The translations under genes were made by a program, and so were the position numbers. Shown here one piece after another: positions 56,401-64,000 of a DNA stretch of 64,000 nucleotides. This stretch comes from Caprimulgus europaeus (taxonomy: Eukaryota; Chordata; Aves; Caprimulgiformes; Caprimulgidae): the NCBI GenBank assembly GCA_907165065.1, contig OU015543.1:13333638-13397637 (forward strand), in the 5' to 3' direction. How positions within the stretch are numbered: position 1 is the stretch's first letter; the number at the start of each line of letters is the position of its first letter. The notes under the pieces are model-generated. The model was not told the DNA's origin. It worked only from the letters and a program-made list of their open reading frames with translations, and searched no databases.

Positions 56401-56792
56401 CACATCTGGGAGCACCGTGCATGTGATGGGAGGAATTTATGGGCAATTACTCTGAAAAAGGTCTTCAGGGCTGCAGTGGATGTGCTGTCACTTGCAGTCG
56501 GGTTGAGACGTCTTCTGGCAGGATGTGCTGTAGTTCAAGTAAAAGTCTTGGGTTTTAGACCGGTCAGTGAGTTTCCCTGGTGTGCTCAGGCAGAGGTCAG
56601 GCTCATGGCTGTAAATCTGTTAATCCAGTTAGTGAAAGCCAGCTGACAAGACTCTGCACTTTGTCCCTCCCACAGGCGAAGAAGCTGGTGGAGTCCCTTC
56701 CGCAGGAGATCAAGGCGAACGCCTCCAAGGAGGAAGCAGAGAAGATCAAAGCAGCGCTGGAGGCAGCAGGAGGGACTGTGGTTCTGGAGTAG
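53474..56792 (+). CDS. MRPL12: Mitochondrial ribosomal protein L12 (bL12m)
   Basis: Mitochondrial homologue of bacterial L7/L12. It forms the ribosomal stalk that recruits translation factors, and it also binds mitochondrial RNA polymerase. Four exons: 53474-53737, 53845-53928, 54054-54185, 56676-56792, giving 198 residues, the same as human. The Arg/Pro-rich first 45 residues ([12 protein letters not shown]) are the import signal. The dimerisation region follows, ending [18 protein letters not shown]. After an Ala-rich hinge comes the L7/L12 C-terminal domain: [45 protein letters not shown] and AAGGTVVLE. Exon 3 is separated from exon 4 by a 2.5-kb intron that is much more AT-rich than anything nearby. 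The mRNA probably ends near CATAAA at 57013-57018, a weak signal, with a CR1 copy directly after it. Confidence 0.96.
54940..55200. promoter_or_regulatory. AT-rich candidate conserved element in MRPL12 intron 3
   Basis: Within the low-GC intron this stretch stands out. It contains CGGGGCAG and CTGCCCCG as an 8-bp inverted repeat around a 14-nt loop near 55037-55066, AACTG/CAGTT arms near 55080-55094, GACAGTTAATTAGTCTG, TTGTTTATCCCTTATCACAC and AGCAGATAATTAAAAGC. TAATTA, TGTTTAT and TTATC are homeobox, forkhead and GATA-type cores. It has no coding frame and is not CR1. A developmental enhancer or a structured intronic RNA is possible; neither is shown. Confidence 0.35.
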
Positions 56793-57159
56793 CAGCCCCG
56801 TCTCACCACGGAGGGACTGGTGCGACGGCAGCCCTCGCTGCTGCCGCCTGCCCGGGCACCGGCCGCTGCCCCAGCCGCGGTCCGGATGTTTCCGAGTGCG
56901 AGGCGTCCTCGAGTCGTGCGGTGGAAACGCTCTCGAAGTGATTCGGTGTGGGAATGCTGTACGGTTTGGCTGGGCTGCTGTCGAGTTCCAGCATTGCCAT
57001 GAACTCTACCTTCATAAATGTCAAAAAAAAGAGAGAAATACCTGTAAAATGGTTCATCTCTTAAGAATCAGCCCTGTCTGATCATTGCCCAGGATCCGTG
57101 TACGTGCCGCGGCAGCGGTGCTGCGCCGTGCGTCGAGCTGTCTGCGGTGGCACGGGGTG

Positions 57160-57850
57160 GTTTGCCGGGTCCTGCACTTGGGTCACAACAACCCCAGGCA
57201 ACGCTACAGGCCTGGGGAAGGGTGTTGGGAGAGCTGCCTGGCGGAAAAGGACCTGGGGGTGTTGGTCGACAGCAGCTGAACATAAGTCAGCAGTGTGGCC
57301 AAGAAGGCCAACGGCATCCTGGCCTGGATCAGGAATCCTGTGGCCAGGAGTAGGGCAGTGACTGTGCCCCTGCACTGGGCACTGGTGAGGCCACACCTCG
57401 AGTGCTGGATTCAGTTTTGGGCCCCTCACTCCGAGAAGGACCTGGAGGTGCTGGAGTGTGTCCAGAGAAGGGCAACGGAGCTGGGGAAGGGCTGGAGCAC
57501 AAGAGGAAGAGCTGAGGGAACTGGAGATGTTTAGAAAAGAGGAGGCTGAGGGGAGATCTTATCACGGCCTACAACTCCCTGAAGGGAGGGTGTAGAGAGG
57601 CAGGGGTGTGTCTTTTCTCCCAGGTAATAGAACAAGAGGAAATGGCCTCAAGTTGCACCAAGGCAGGTACGGATTTGATGTCAGGAAAAACTTCCCTGAA
57701 CAGGTTCTCAGGCTCTGGAACCGGCTGCCTGGGGAGGCGGTGGAGTCCCCATCCCTGGAGGGATTTCGAAGCCGGGTAAATGAGGTGCTCAGACCTGAGG
57801 TGGAGAGTTTGGACTCGATCTCAAAGTTCTTTTCCAACCAAACGATTCCC
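57160..57850 (+). mobile_element. CR1 LINE 3' fragment between MRPL12 and SLC25A10
   Basis: About 690 bp in sense orientation. Translation in shifting frames shows [76 protein letters not shown] and [13 protein letters not shown], all CR1 ORF2 C-terminal landmarks. There are frameshifts and stops, so it is dead. It begins within about 150 bp of the end of the MRPL12 transcript. Confidence 0.93.
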
Positions 57851-57859
57851 CGTTAATTA

Positions 57860-58052
57860 TTACGGGGGAAAATCCACCTTCCTCAATCTGCCTGTTGGTT
57901 TTTGGGGTGGGAGTTGTATTTTTGGAGCCCGGGGTGGCCGTGCTCGACCCGGAGCTCGTTTCGTTGTCCCCGGTGCCACCGCCGTCCTCGGTACCGGGGG
58001 AGGGGGCGGGGCCTGTGGGAGGGGGGCGGGGCTTTGTCGCAGAGCGGTGCCC
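57860..58052 (+). promoter_or_regulatory. SLC25A10 promoter CpG region
   Basis: CpG content rises sharply from about 57920 to the ATG at 58053. GGGGGCGGGGC boxes at about 58002-58012 and 58021-58032 lie within 50 bp of the start codon. No TATA box. Confidence 0.6.
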
Positions 58053-61000
58053 ATGGCGGAGGGTCGCAAGTCGCGCTGGTATTTCGGCGGCCTCGCTTCG
58101 TGCGGCGCCGCTTGTTGTACCCACCCGCTGGATCTGCTCAAGGTGAACCGGGAAAGGGGGAGAGGAGCGGGGGGGAGCGGCCGCGGGAGGAGGCGGCTCT
58201 GACGGAACGGGGAACGGTTGTACACGGACCGGGAAGGGCCGGTACGGGGAGCCGGAGAACCGGTCTCGGGAGCTGGGAAGCGGCTGTGGGGCTGGTTTTG
58301 AAGGGCCAGGGTGGGCTGCGGGGGTGCCGGCTCTGGGGGGTACGAGAAGCGGCTCTGGGAGTCCGAGAAGCGGCTCTGAGGGGCTGGGAAGCGGCTCTGG
58401 GGGGCTGGGAAGCGGCTGTGAGAGGCCGGTTCTGAAGGGTCGGCTCTGGGAGTGCAAGGAACCACTCTGTAGGGCGGGGAAGTGGCTCTGAGAGGCCGGG
58501 AGCGGCCGTTGAGCCGGTTCTGAGGGACCGGTGAACGGCTCCGAGAGCCTGAGAGGTGGCTGTGAGGGGCCGGTTCTGAAGGGGGATCGGGGAACTGCTC
58601 TGGGGGTCCGAGAAGCGGCTCCGAGGGTCTGGGAAGCGGCTCTGGGGGGCCGGTTCTGAAGAGCCGGCTCTGGAGCAGCAGGGAACCGCTCTGGGGGGCC
58701 GGGCAGCAGCTATGGGGCCGGTTCCGAGGGGATAAGGAGCGGCTGCGAGGGGCCGGTTCTGAAGAGGGATCAGGGAGCAGCTCTAGGGGGAACCAGGGTC
58801 ACAGCAGTGAGGGGACAGGGACAGAGGTCTCGGTTGTGGGGCCCGAGGTCACGGCAGTGAGGGGACAGGGGCAGGAGGGCCCCAGGGACAGGGCTGAGGG
58901 GACGTGCACCCAGCCCAGGGGCAGGTGTTGGTGTGTGAGGGGACAGGGCTGGGGGCTGTGGGGTGCAGGGACCGTGGAGGACACTCCAGCCATCCCTGCC
59001 CAGGCACCCCGCGTGGCACGGCTGTGGCTCCAGGCCGGCGGCGTTGGACACAGGCCCACTGGGCTCCACGTCCCCGGGCCAAGATGTCACCTAGGCGCCA
59101 TGGTCAGCCGGGCATCCCCGCTCCCGCACAAAGAGCGCCGCGCGCAGCCCTGGGCTGCCAGCGCCCACGGACGGGGCAGATGCCAGCGCTGCCCGGAGCC
59201 TGGTGCGCCGGCCAAGCAGCGACGAGCCTGGCAGGCAGGCAGGCGGCGGAGGGGGAGAGCAAGCCCAGGCCAGGGCCTGCCGTGCCCAGAGCTGTGCCCA
59301 TGGATGAGCCTCAGGACAGGCAGCCCCTTCCCACCCCTCTGCACGGAGACAGGGGAGGATGCGCCGGGCACAGGCCCAGGAGAGGAGCCGGCGCTGGCGG
59401 GGGGACGCTGCCTCCCCGGCGCTCGGCCTGTTGCCGTGCCCGGCTGGCCCCAGCTGCCCGGCGGAGGTGGCTGGCAGCCTGTGGGAGCTCATGCAGGATG
59501 CCCTGGCAAGGCGCTCAGGAGGGGAATTAGTCTGGCACATGCCTCTAGGTCTGCCTGTCTCTGAGCCAGCGTGACGGGTGTGACTTTGGGCCGTGTCCCC
59601 ACACGCTGTCCCCCGTGGATGCGTAGCCCCTGCGTGCCCCACGGCTGTGAGCAGCCCAGGCCAGCCGGCTGGTTTTGACAGAGGGTTCACGCCTGAATAT
59701 TGAACCCAGACCTGCCTTTGGCCCAGAGCTCCCCCGCAGCGGGGGCCAGTGCCAGGCGTGGGGAAGTACGGGGGGCCTCAGGGTCCGGCAGGGCAGGGGG
59801 CCAAGGGCGCTTCGCTGCAGCTCTGGACCTTGGCCCCAGCAGGAGGCCCCAGCCAGCCTGGCCGGAGGGTGCCCACATCCCTGCCGGACCCCCTGGGCCA
59901 GCACTGCGCAGCCACTGGCCACCCACAGGTTGTCCAGCCCAGCGGCAGTGACCGCAGCGCAGGCCAGCTCCTCCCCTGCCGCCTGCCTGCCCTTCCTGCG
60001 GCCCTGGGACAGGCAGCCGGGCGCTTCCAAGCGCGGCTCTTCCCTACCCGCCCTGCCCGGTCCCCCTGCCCTGGGCTGCCCAGCAGCCGCTCGCCCGGCC
60101 CTGCAGCATTGCCACGAGCTCTGGTCCCTGACATCCAAGATCCACCTGCCAGGGTCACGCAGGTCCTTTCCCTGCCGCCACCCCGCTCGGGCGGTGGAAG
60201 CCGTTCCCAGCGTCCTGCTGTGTGTCCCACGCTCTGGCCGTGCCGGGGCTCCTGTAACAGGAGCCAGCCCTGGTCCCTCGCCAGCGGCCCTTTGCTTTAA
60301 TTTTATCTGCTGGGCCTTTGACCCACACGTGATCGGCACAGCGGGGCTGGGCGGGTGTGCCCAGGACGTGCTCCAGCACCGGCCAGCACGGCTCCTCCAG
60401 GACGCCCCGGCCAGTCCCCGCAGTCCCGCTGCCGCTTCCTGCGGTGGTGGGGAGCGTTGGGCTGCTGCGGGTGGGGAGGGCAGCGCCCGCACACCCGGGC
60501 TGTGCCTGACTGTGCCAGCTGTGAGGTTCAGAGCTGGTGAGCAGGGCTGCAGGGTTGTCCTCCTGCTCCTGCAGTTCCTGTGGCTGGGGGGGGAGGGGAA
60601 GTTCCTTCTGGAGGCCTGGCGTGGCGAGGGTGCGGGGCAGCAGCAGGTCATGAATTCACCGGCCCTGTCGTGGTTCCTCCGAGCAAACCCGTGCTGGTTG
60701 CTCGCTCATGTGCTTCTGGATCCTCCCTGCCCCAGCATGGGCCAGGGCCTTTCCTGGAGCAGGTGCTACCTCTTGTGCTCTTGAGGCCACCGAGCTGGCC
60801 AGGCGCCTGGGAGGGACTGTGGGCAGGTGCCTCGGTGCTGCCCCTTCTCCTGCCAGCCTCCAGCCCTCTGATGGTGGGCTGGGCCGGTTTCCAAGTACTG
60901 GGTAGGTGCGAGGTGCCTGGAGCTATTGCTGTTTGCACCAAAGCTCCCAGTCAGTGCTGATGAGTTACCCTGACAAGCACCCAGAGCGGCCATCCCTGCC

Positions 61001-63660
61001 CCGCTGGGCTGGGGCACTGACGCCGCCGGACTCTGCCCCAGGTCCACCTGCAGACGCAGCAGGAGCTGAAGACGCGGATGATGGGGATGGCGATGCGTGT
61101 GATCCGCACCGACGGCTTCCTGGCTCTCTACAACGGGCTCAGCGCCTCGCTGTGCCGGCAGGCGAGTGCCACCGTCCCCCGAGGCCAGCGCGGAGCTCCA
61201 GCGGGGCCGGAGCTGAGGGGCCGCGGGTGCCCAGCGGGACACGGCGGCTCATTCTCCCTCTCCCCCAGATGACGTATTCCCTGACCCGCTTTGCCATCTA
61301 CGAGACCGCGAGGGACCGCTTGGGCCAGGGCAACCAGGGGCCTCCCCCCTTCTACCAGAAAGTGCTGCTGGGTGCAGTGGGAGGTGAGCGAGGGAGAGGG
61401 TCCCTCAGCCCCGGGCTCCCTCGGGCTGGAGGAGACCCCTGACCCTGGCTCTTCTTTGGCCGCAGGTTTCACCGGCGGGTTTGTGGGGACCCCGGCTGAC
61501 ATGGTGAACGTCAGGTCAGTTCTGCCCGTGAGCTGGTGCTGCTGCTGGGGGAGGCTTGTGGCTGGTGTCCGGCAGTGGTTGGGGTGGGGGGCTGCTCCCC
61601 GTTCTCCTGGCTTCAATCCTGACCGGGCTGCTCCTTAGCAGCCCAGTCCTGGTGGGGACGAGTGTGACAGCCCCAGGCCCCGGCCCTCTCCTGCCCCTTC
61701 CTTGTCCCCTTGCAAGGAGGTGACGCAGCCTGTCTGCTCGGCCTCTGCCCGCTGCCCTGCGCAGGGACAGGCGTCCCCCAGTGCTGGGGGGACAGTGGGA
61801 CACCGGCCCCCACCTCACCCCAGGCTGCTCTGCCTTCCAGGATGCAGAACGACATGAAGCAGCCGCCTGCTCTGCGGCGCAAGTGAGTGGGGGCCCAGGG
61901 CTCCTGGGGAGTCCAGAGCAGTGGGACAGGGGGTCGGGACTCCGGGGGAACCGGAGCAGTGGGGAGGGGGCTCAGGGGGGGTCGGGGCTCTCGGGGGGTC
62001 CACAGCAGTGGGACAGGGGGTCAGGGCTCCAGGGGAACCGGAGCAGTGAGGAGGGGACTCGGGGTGGGGGCTCTGGGGCTCCCGGAGCCGGGGGTTCTGG
62101 GGGTCCAGGACAGCGGGACGGGGGGTCCGGTCTCCCGGGGGAACCGTAGCAGTGGGGAGGGGGCGAGGGGGCTGAGGGGGTCCGTGCCTCCCGGGGCCGG
62201 GGGTCGGTGTGGCCGCGAGAGGGCAGCACCGCACCGATGACACCGCTCCGTGGCCGGCGGTGGCGGGGCCGGGGCCGCGGTCCCGGGAGCGCAGCTGCCC
62301 GCTCGGGGCTGCCGGGCTGCTGGGGAGCCTCGGGCCCTGACACCTTCCCCTCTCGCTCCTTCCAGCTATTCTCATGCCCTGGACGGCATGTACCGCGTCC
62401 TCCGGGAAGGTGAGGCCGTGCCCACCGGGGTAGGGTCAGCCCGCCGGGGGGGTCGCCGCTGACACCGGGAAACCGCGGCAGGAGCTCGGCTGGGAGAGGG
62501 GACAGAGGGTGGCTGTGGGGCCCGTGGGGCTGGGGGAGCCGAGGGTCGGGCAGGGCCCAGCACCTCCACAACATCTGGCTGAGGCACAGATGTTCCACGC
62601 TCCGGTGGAAAAGGGAGAGACCCTCCGGGAGCTGCTGTGGAAAAGTGTGAGGGGGTGCGGCAGGGAACGGAGGGTGACGGGGAACGGAGGGTGACGGGGA
62701 ACGAAGGGTGATGGGGAACGAAGGGTGACGGGGAACGAGGGGTGACGGGGAACGAAGGGTGACGGGGAACGAGGGGTTCTGAAGGATTCTCCTTTGGCAG
62801 CACATTTGCTGTCGCGGGTTGAAGTGCTGTTGTACGAGGAGTCTGGGACACAGCGGGCAGGGAAGGAGGCTCGTGGGGGTGAGTAATGTCCCAGGACTGT
62901 GCTTGGTCCCAATCTGTCTCTCCACAGAGGGCTTGAAGAAACTCTTCTCGGGAGCAACGATGGCATCCAGCCGAGGGGCCCTGGTCACCGTTGGGCAGGT
63001 AGGACAGCTCTGCTGGGCAGTAATTCCCGGGATAGTGACAGGGGTAGTCCCTGGCATGGCAAGGAGGGGGGAAATGTCACTAATACACTGTGTCTCCACA
63101 GCTCTCCTGTTATGACCAAGCCAAGCAGCTGGTTCTCACGACTGGGTTGCTGTCGGACGGAGTCTTCACTCACTTCCTGGCCAGCTTCATCGCTGTGAGT
63201 GGGGCTGGATGCAGGGAGGCAGGACTGGGACTGGGTTTGCCTGCAGCTGGGGCCCAGACCCCAGGCTGGGGCTGCCAGAGCTGATGAAGCAGGGACAGGC
63301 ACAGCGGCTCCAGTGGGGCTCCTGGCCTGGGACTGGGCCCAGGCAGGGCTCTGGGTCTCTCCAGTCACGGGCACCTGGGTCTTCTCCGTGAGCGAGAGCT
63401 GCTGACCCCGCTGCCTCTCCCCAGGGTGGATGTGCCACATTCCTGTGCCAGCCCCTGGACGTGCTCAAGACCCGTCTCATGAACTCCCAGGGCGAGTACC
63501 GGGTGAGTAGCCCATCCTGGCCACCCCACTGCTGCCAGTCCTGTCCCCTTTGCGCACCGGCCTCTGCCTCCCGGTGCCTCCTGACCTCTCCCTCTCGCTC
63601 CAGGGTGTCACCCACTGTGCCCTGGAGACTGCCAAGCTCGGCCCCCTCGCCTTCTACAAG
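58053..63660 (+). CDS. SLC25A10: Mitochondrial dicarboxylate carrier, 3' end beyond the window
   Basis: Inner-membrane carrier that exchanges malate or succinate for phosphate, sulfate or thiosulfate. Ten exons are visible: 58053-58142, 61042-61161, 61269-61383, 61466-61514, 61841-61882, 62366-62409, 62928-62998, 63102-63194, 63425-63502, 63604-63660, giving 253 residues; about 34 more are expected outside the window. The three carrier signatures are PLDLLK (25-30), PADMVNVR (118-125), typical of the dicarboxylate carrier, and PLDVLKTR (218-225). Other family segments are HLQTQQELKTRMMGMAMRVI, MTYSLTRFAIYE and CYDQAKQLVL. Intron 2 begins GC (CAG then GCGAGT); the downstream exon ATGACGTATTCC fixes this junction. 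Introns 1, 5 and 6 carry tandem repeats. MRPL12 lies directly upstream on the same strand, as in human. Confidence 0.96.
58230..58925 (+). repeat. Degenerate minisatellite in SLC25A10 intron 1
   Basis: Roughly 560 bp are built of variants of GAGAAGCGGCTCTGGGGGGC and GGCCGGTTCTGAAG, with irregular spacing of about 20-45 bp. A second family, CACAGCAGTGAGGGGACAGG, is repeated at 58800 and 58850. The rest of this 2.9-kb intron (to 61041) is GC-rich and unremarkable, with a CAGGCAGGCAGGCGG run near 59235. Confidence 0.75.
61890..62180 (+). repeat. About 100-bp tandem repeat in SLC25A10 intron 5
   Basis: Units contain GTCCA(G/C)AGCAGTGGGACA, then GGGGGTC, then GGAACCGGAGCAGTG. Matching blocks start near 61910, 62000 and 62105, about 90-105 bp apart. 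The copies have diverged moderately. Confidence 0.75.
62672..62773 (+). repeat. 17-bp minisatellite in SLC25A10 intron 6
   Basis: Six contiguous copies of GGGTGACGGGGAACGAA in exact 17-bp register. Changes are limited to one T for C and A/G at the last two bases. A partial copy precedes and another follows. Confidence 0.95.
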
Positions 63661-64000
63661 GTACCTGCCGGGGCTGCGTGGAATGGGCTGGTGGGGTGGG
63701 GGCAGACGGGGCTGGGCTGGGAGCAGAGGTTGAGGTCCCGAGCAGTTGTGGGGCAGGAGCTCTCCAGGCTGTGCTGCCTGCAGCCTGACTGCTGCTGCTC
63801 CAGGCCTTGTCTGCCAGTCCCCGGCTTGTCCCCGGAGCGTTGCGAGCCGTGGCCTCTTCTGGGCTTGCAGCCTGGGCCCGGGCACTGCAGCAGCTGCCCC
63901 GTTGGGTTCCTGTTGGGTTCCTGTTGGGCAGCAGGGCTCCAGCAGTCAGTCAGTGTTACTGCCCAGCTGACTCTGGTCAGCTCTTGGGCCCTACGTGCCC
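63661..64000 (+). other. SLC25A10 intron 10 (partial)
   Basis: The donor GTACCT at 63661 opens an intron that continues past the window edge. An 11-bp GTTGGGTTCCT direct repeat lies at about 63901-63929. No further coding exon is recognised before 64000. Confidence 0.6.

Noticed and set aside
57085-57856. Open frames with retrotransposon protein similarity taken as a gene
   Set aside because: They are fragments of one 5'-truncated CR1 with frameshifts and stops.

Overview
The window is vertebrate nuclear DNA and looks like a gene-dense, GC-rich bird microchromosome. Introns are small with GT-AG borders, CpG islands are frequent, and the only interspersed repeats I recognise are CR1 LINE fragments. 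Protein sequences are avian-like (209-residue SOCS3, TK1 beginning MNCLTVPG). The gene order matches two separate parts of human 17q25, which suggests the equivalent of chicken chromosome 18. I cannot name the species.

Layout, left to right: PGS1 exon 1 (-) at 390-526; SOCS3 (+), with a TATA box, a STAT-site pair and one 5'UTR intron, coding 2839-3468; a 15-kb interval without genes (4.7-19.8 kb) holding AT-richer islands, scattered STAT-type sites and an orphan CpG-rich block; THA1 (+, 7 exons, 19863-22550); AFMID (-, 11 exons, 23775-26506), tail-to-tail with THA1; TK1 (+, 7 exons, 26998-28766), head-to-head with AFMID; SYNGR2 (-, 4 exons, 31355-32787); TMC6/EVER1 (+, 19 coding exons, 34009-40328); ARL16 (-, 4 exons, 42052-43398); HGS/HRS (+, 21 exons, 43532-52846), head-to-head with ARL16; MRPL12 (+, 4 exons, 53474-56792); and SLC25A10 (+, 58053 onward, 10 exons visible, cut by the right edge). 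All splice models were built by hand: every exon keeps frame and the total lengths agree with the vertebrate families.

The genes are not a pathway. They are neighbours joined by shared promoters (AFMID/TK1, ARL16/HGS, probably SYNGR2/TMC6 and PGS1/SOCS3) and shared 3' ends (THA1/AFMID). Functions span cytokine feedback (SOCS3), cardiolipin precursor synthesis (PGS1), amino-acid catabolism (THA1 for threonine/glycine, AFMID in the kynurenine route), DNA precursor salvage (TK1), vesicle membranes (SYNGR2), ER membrane/zinc-linked TMC6, small-GTPase and endosomal sorting genes (ARL16, HGS), mitochondrial translation (MRPL12) and mitochondrial dicarboxylate transport (SLC25A10).

The points most worth a second look are: a tandem expansion of the TK1 C-terminal tail directly after its KEN degron; the absence of TMC8, BIRC5 and TMEM235 from the places where human synteny puts them; the join between the TMC6 block and the ARL16-HGS-MRPL12-SLC25A10 block; an intact THA1, which is a pseudogene in human; STAT-type sites spread across the SOCS3-THA1 interval; an orphan CpG-rich block near 16 kb; a strongly AT-rich element in MRPL12 intron 3; and two GC-AG introns. 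I found no new enzymatic or defence system; the unusual material is regulatory and structural.
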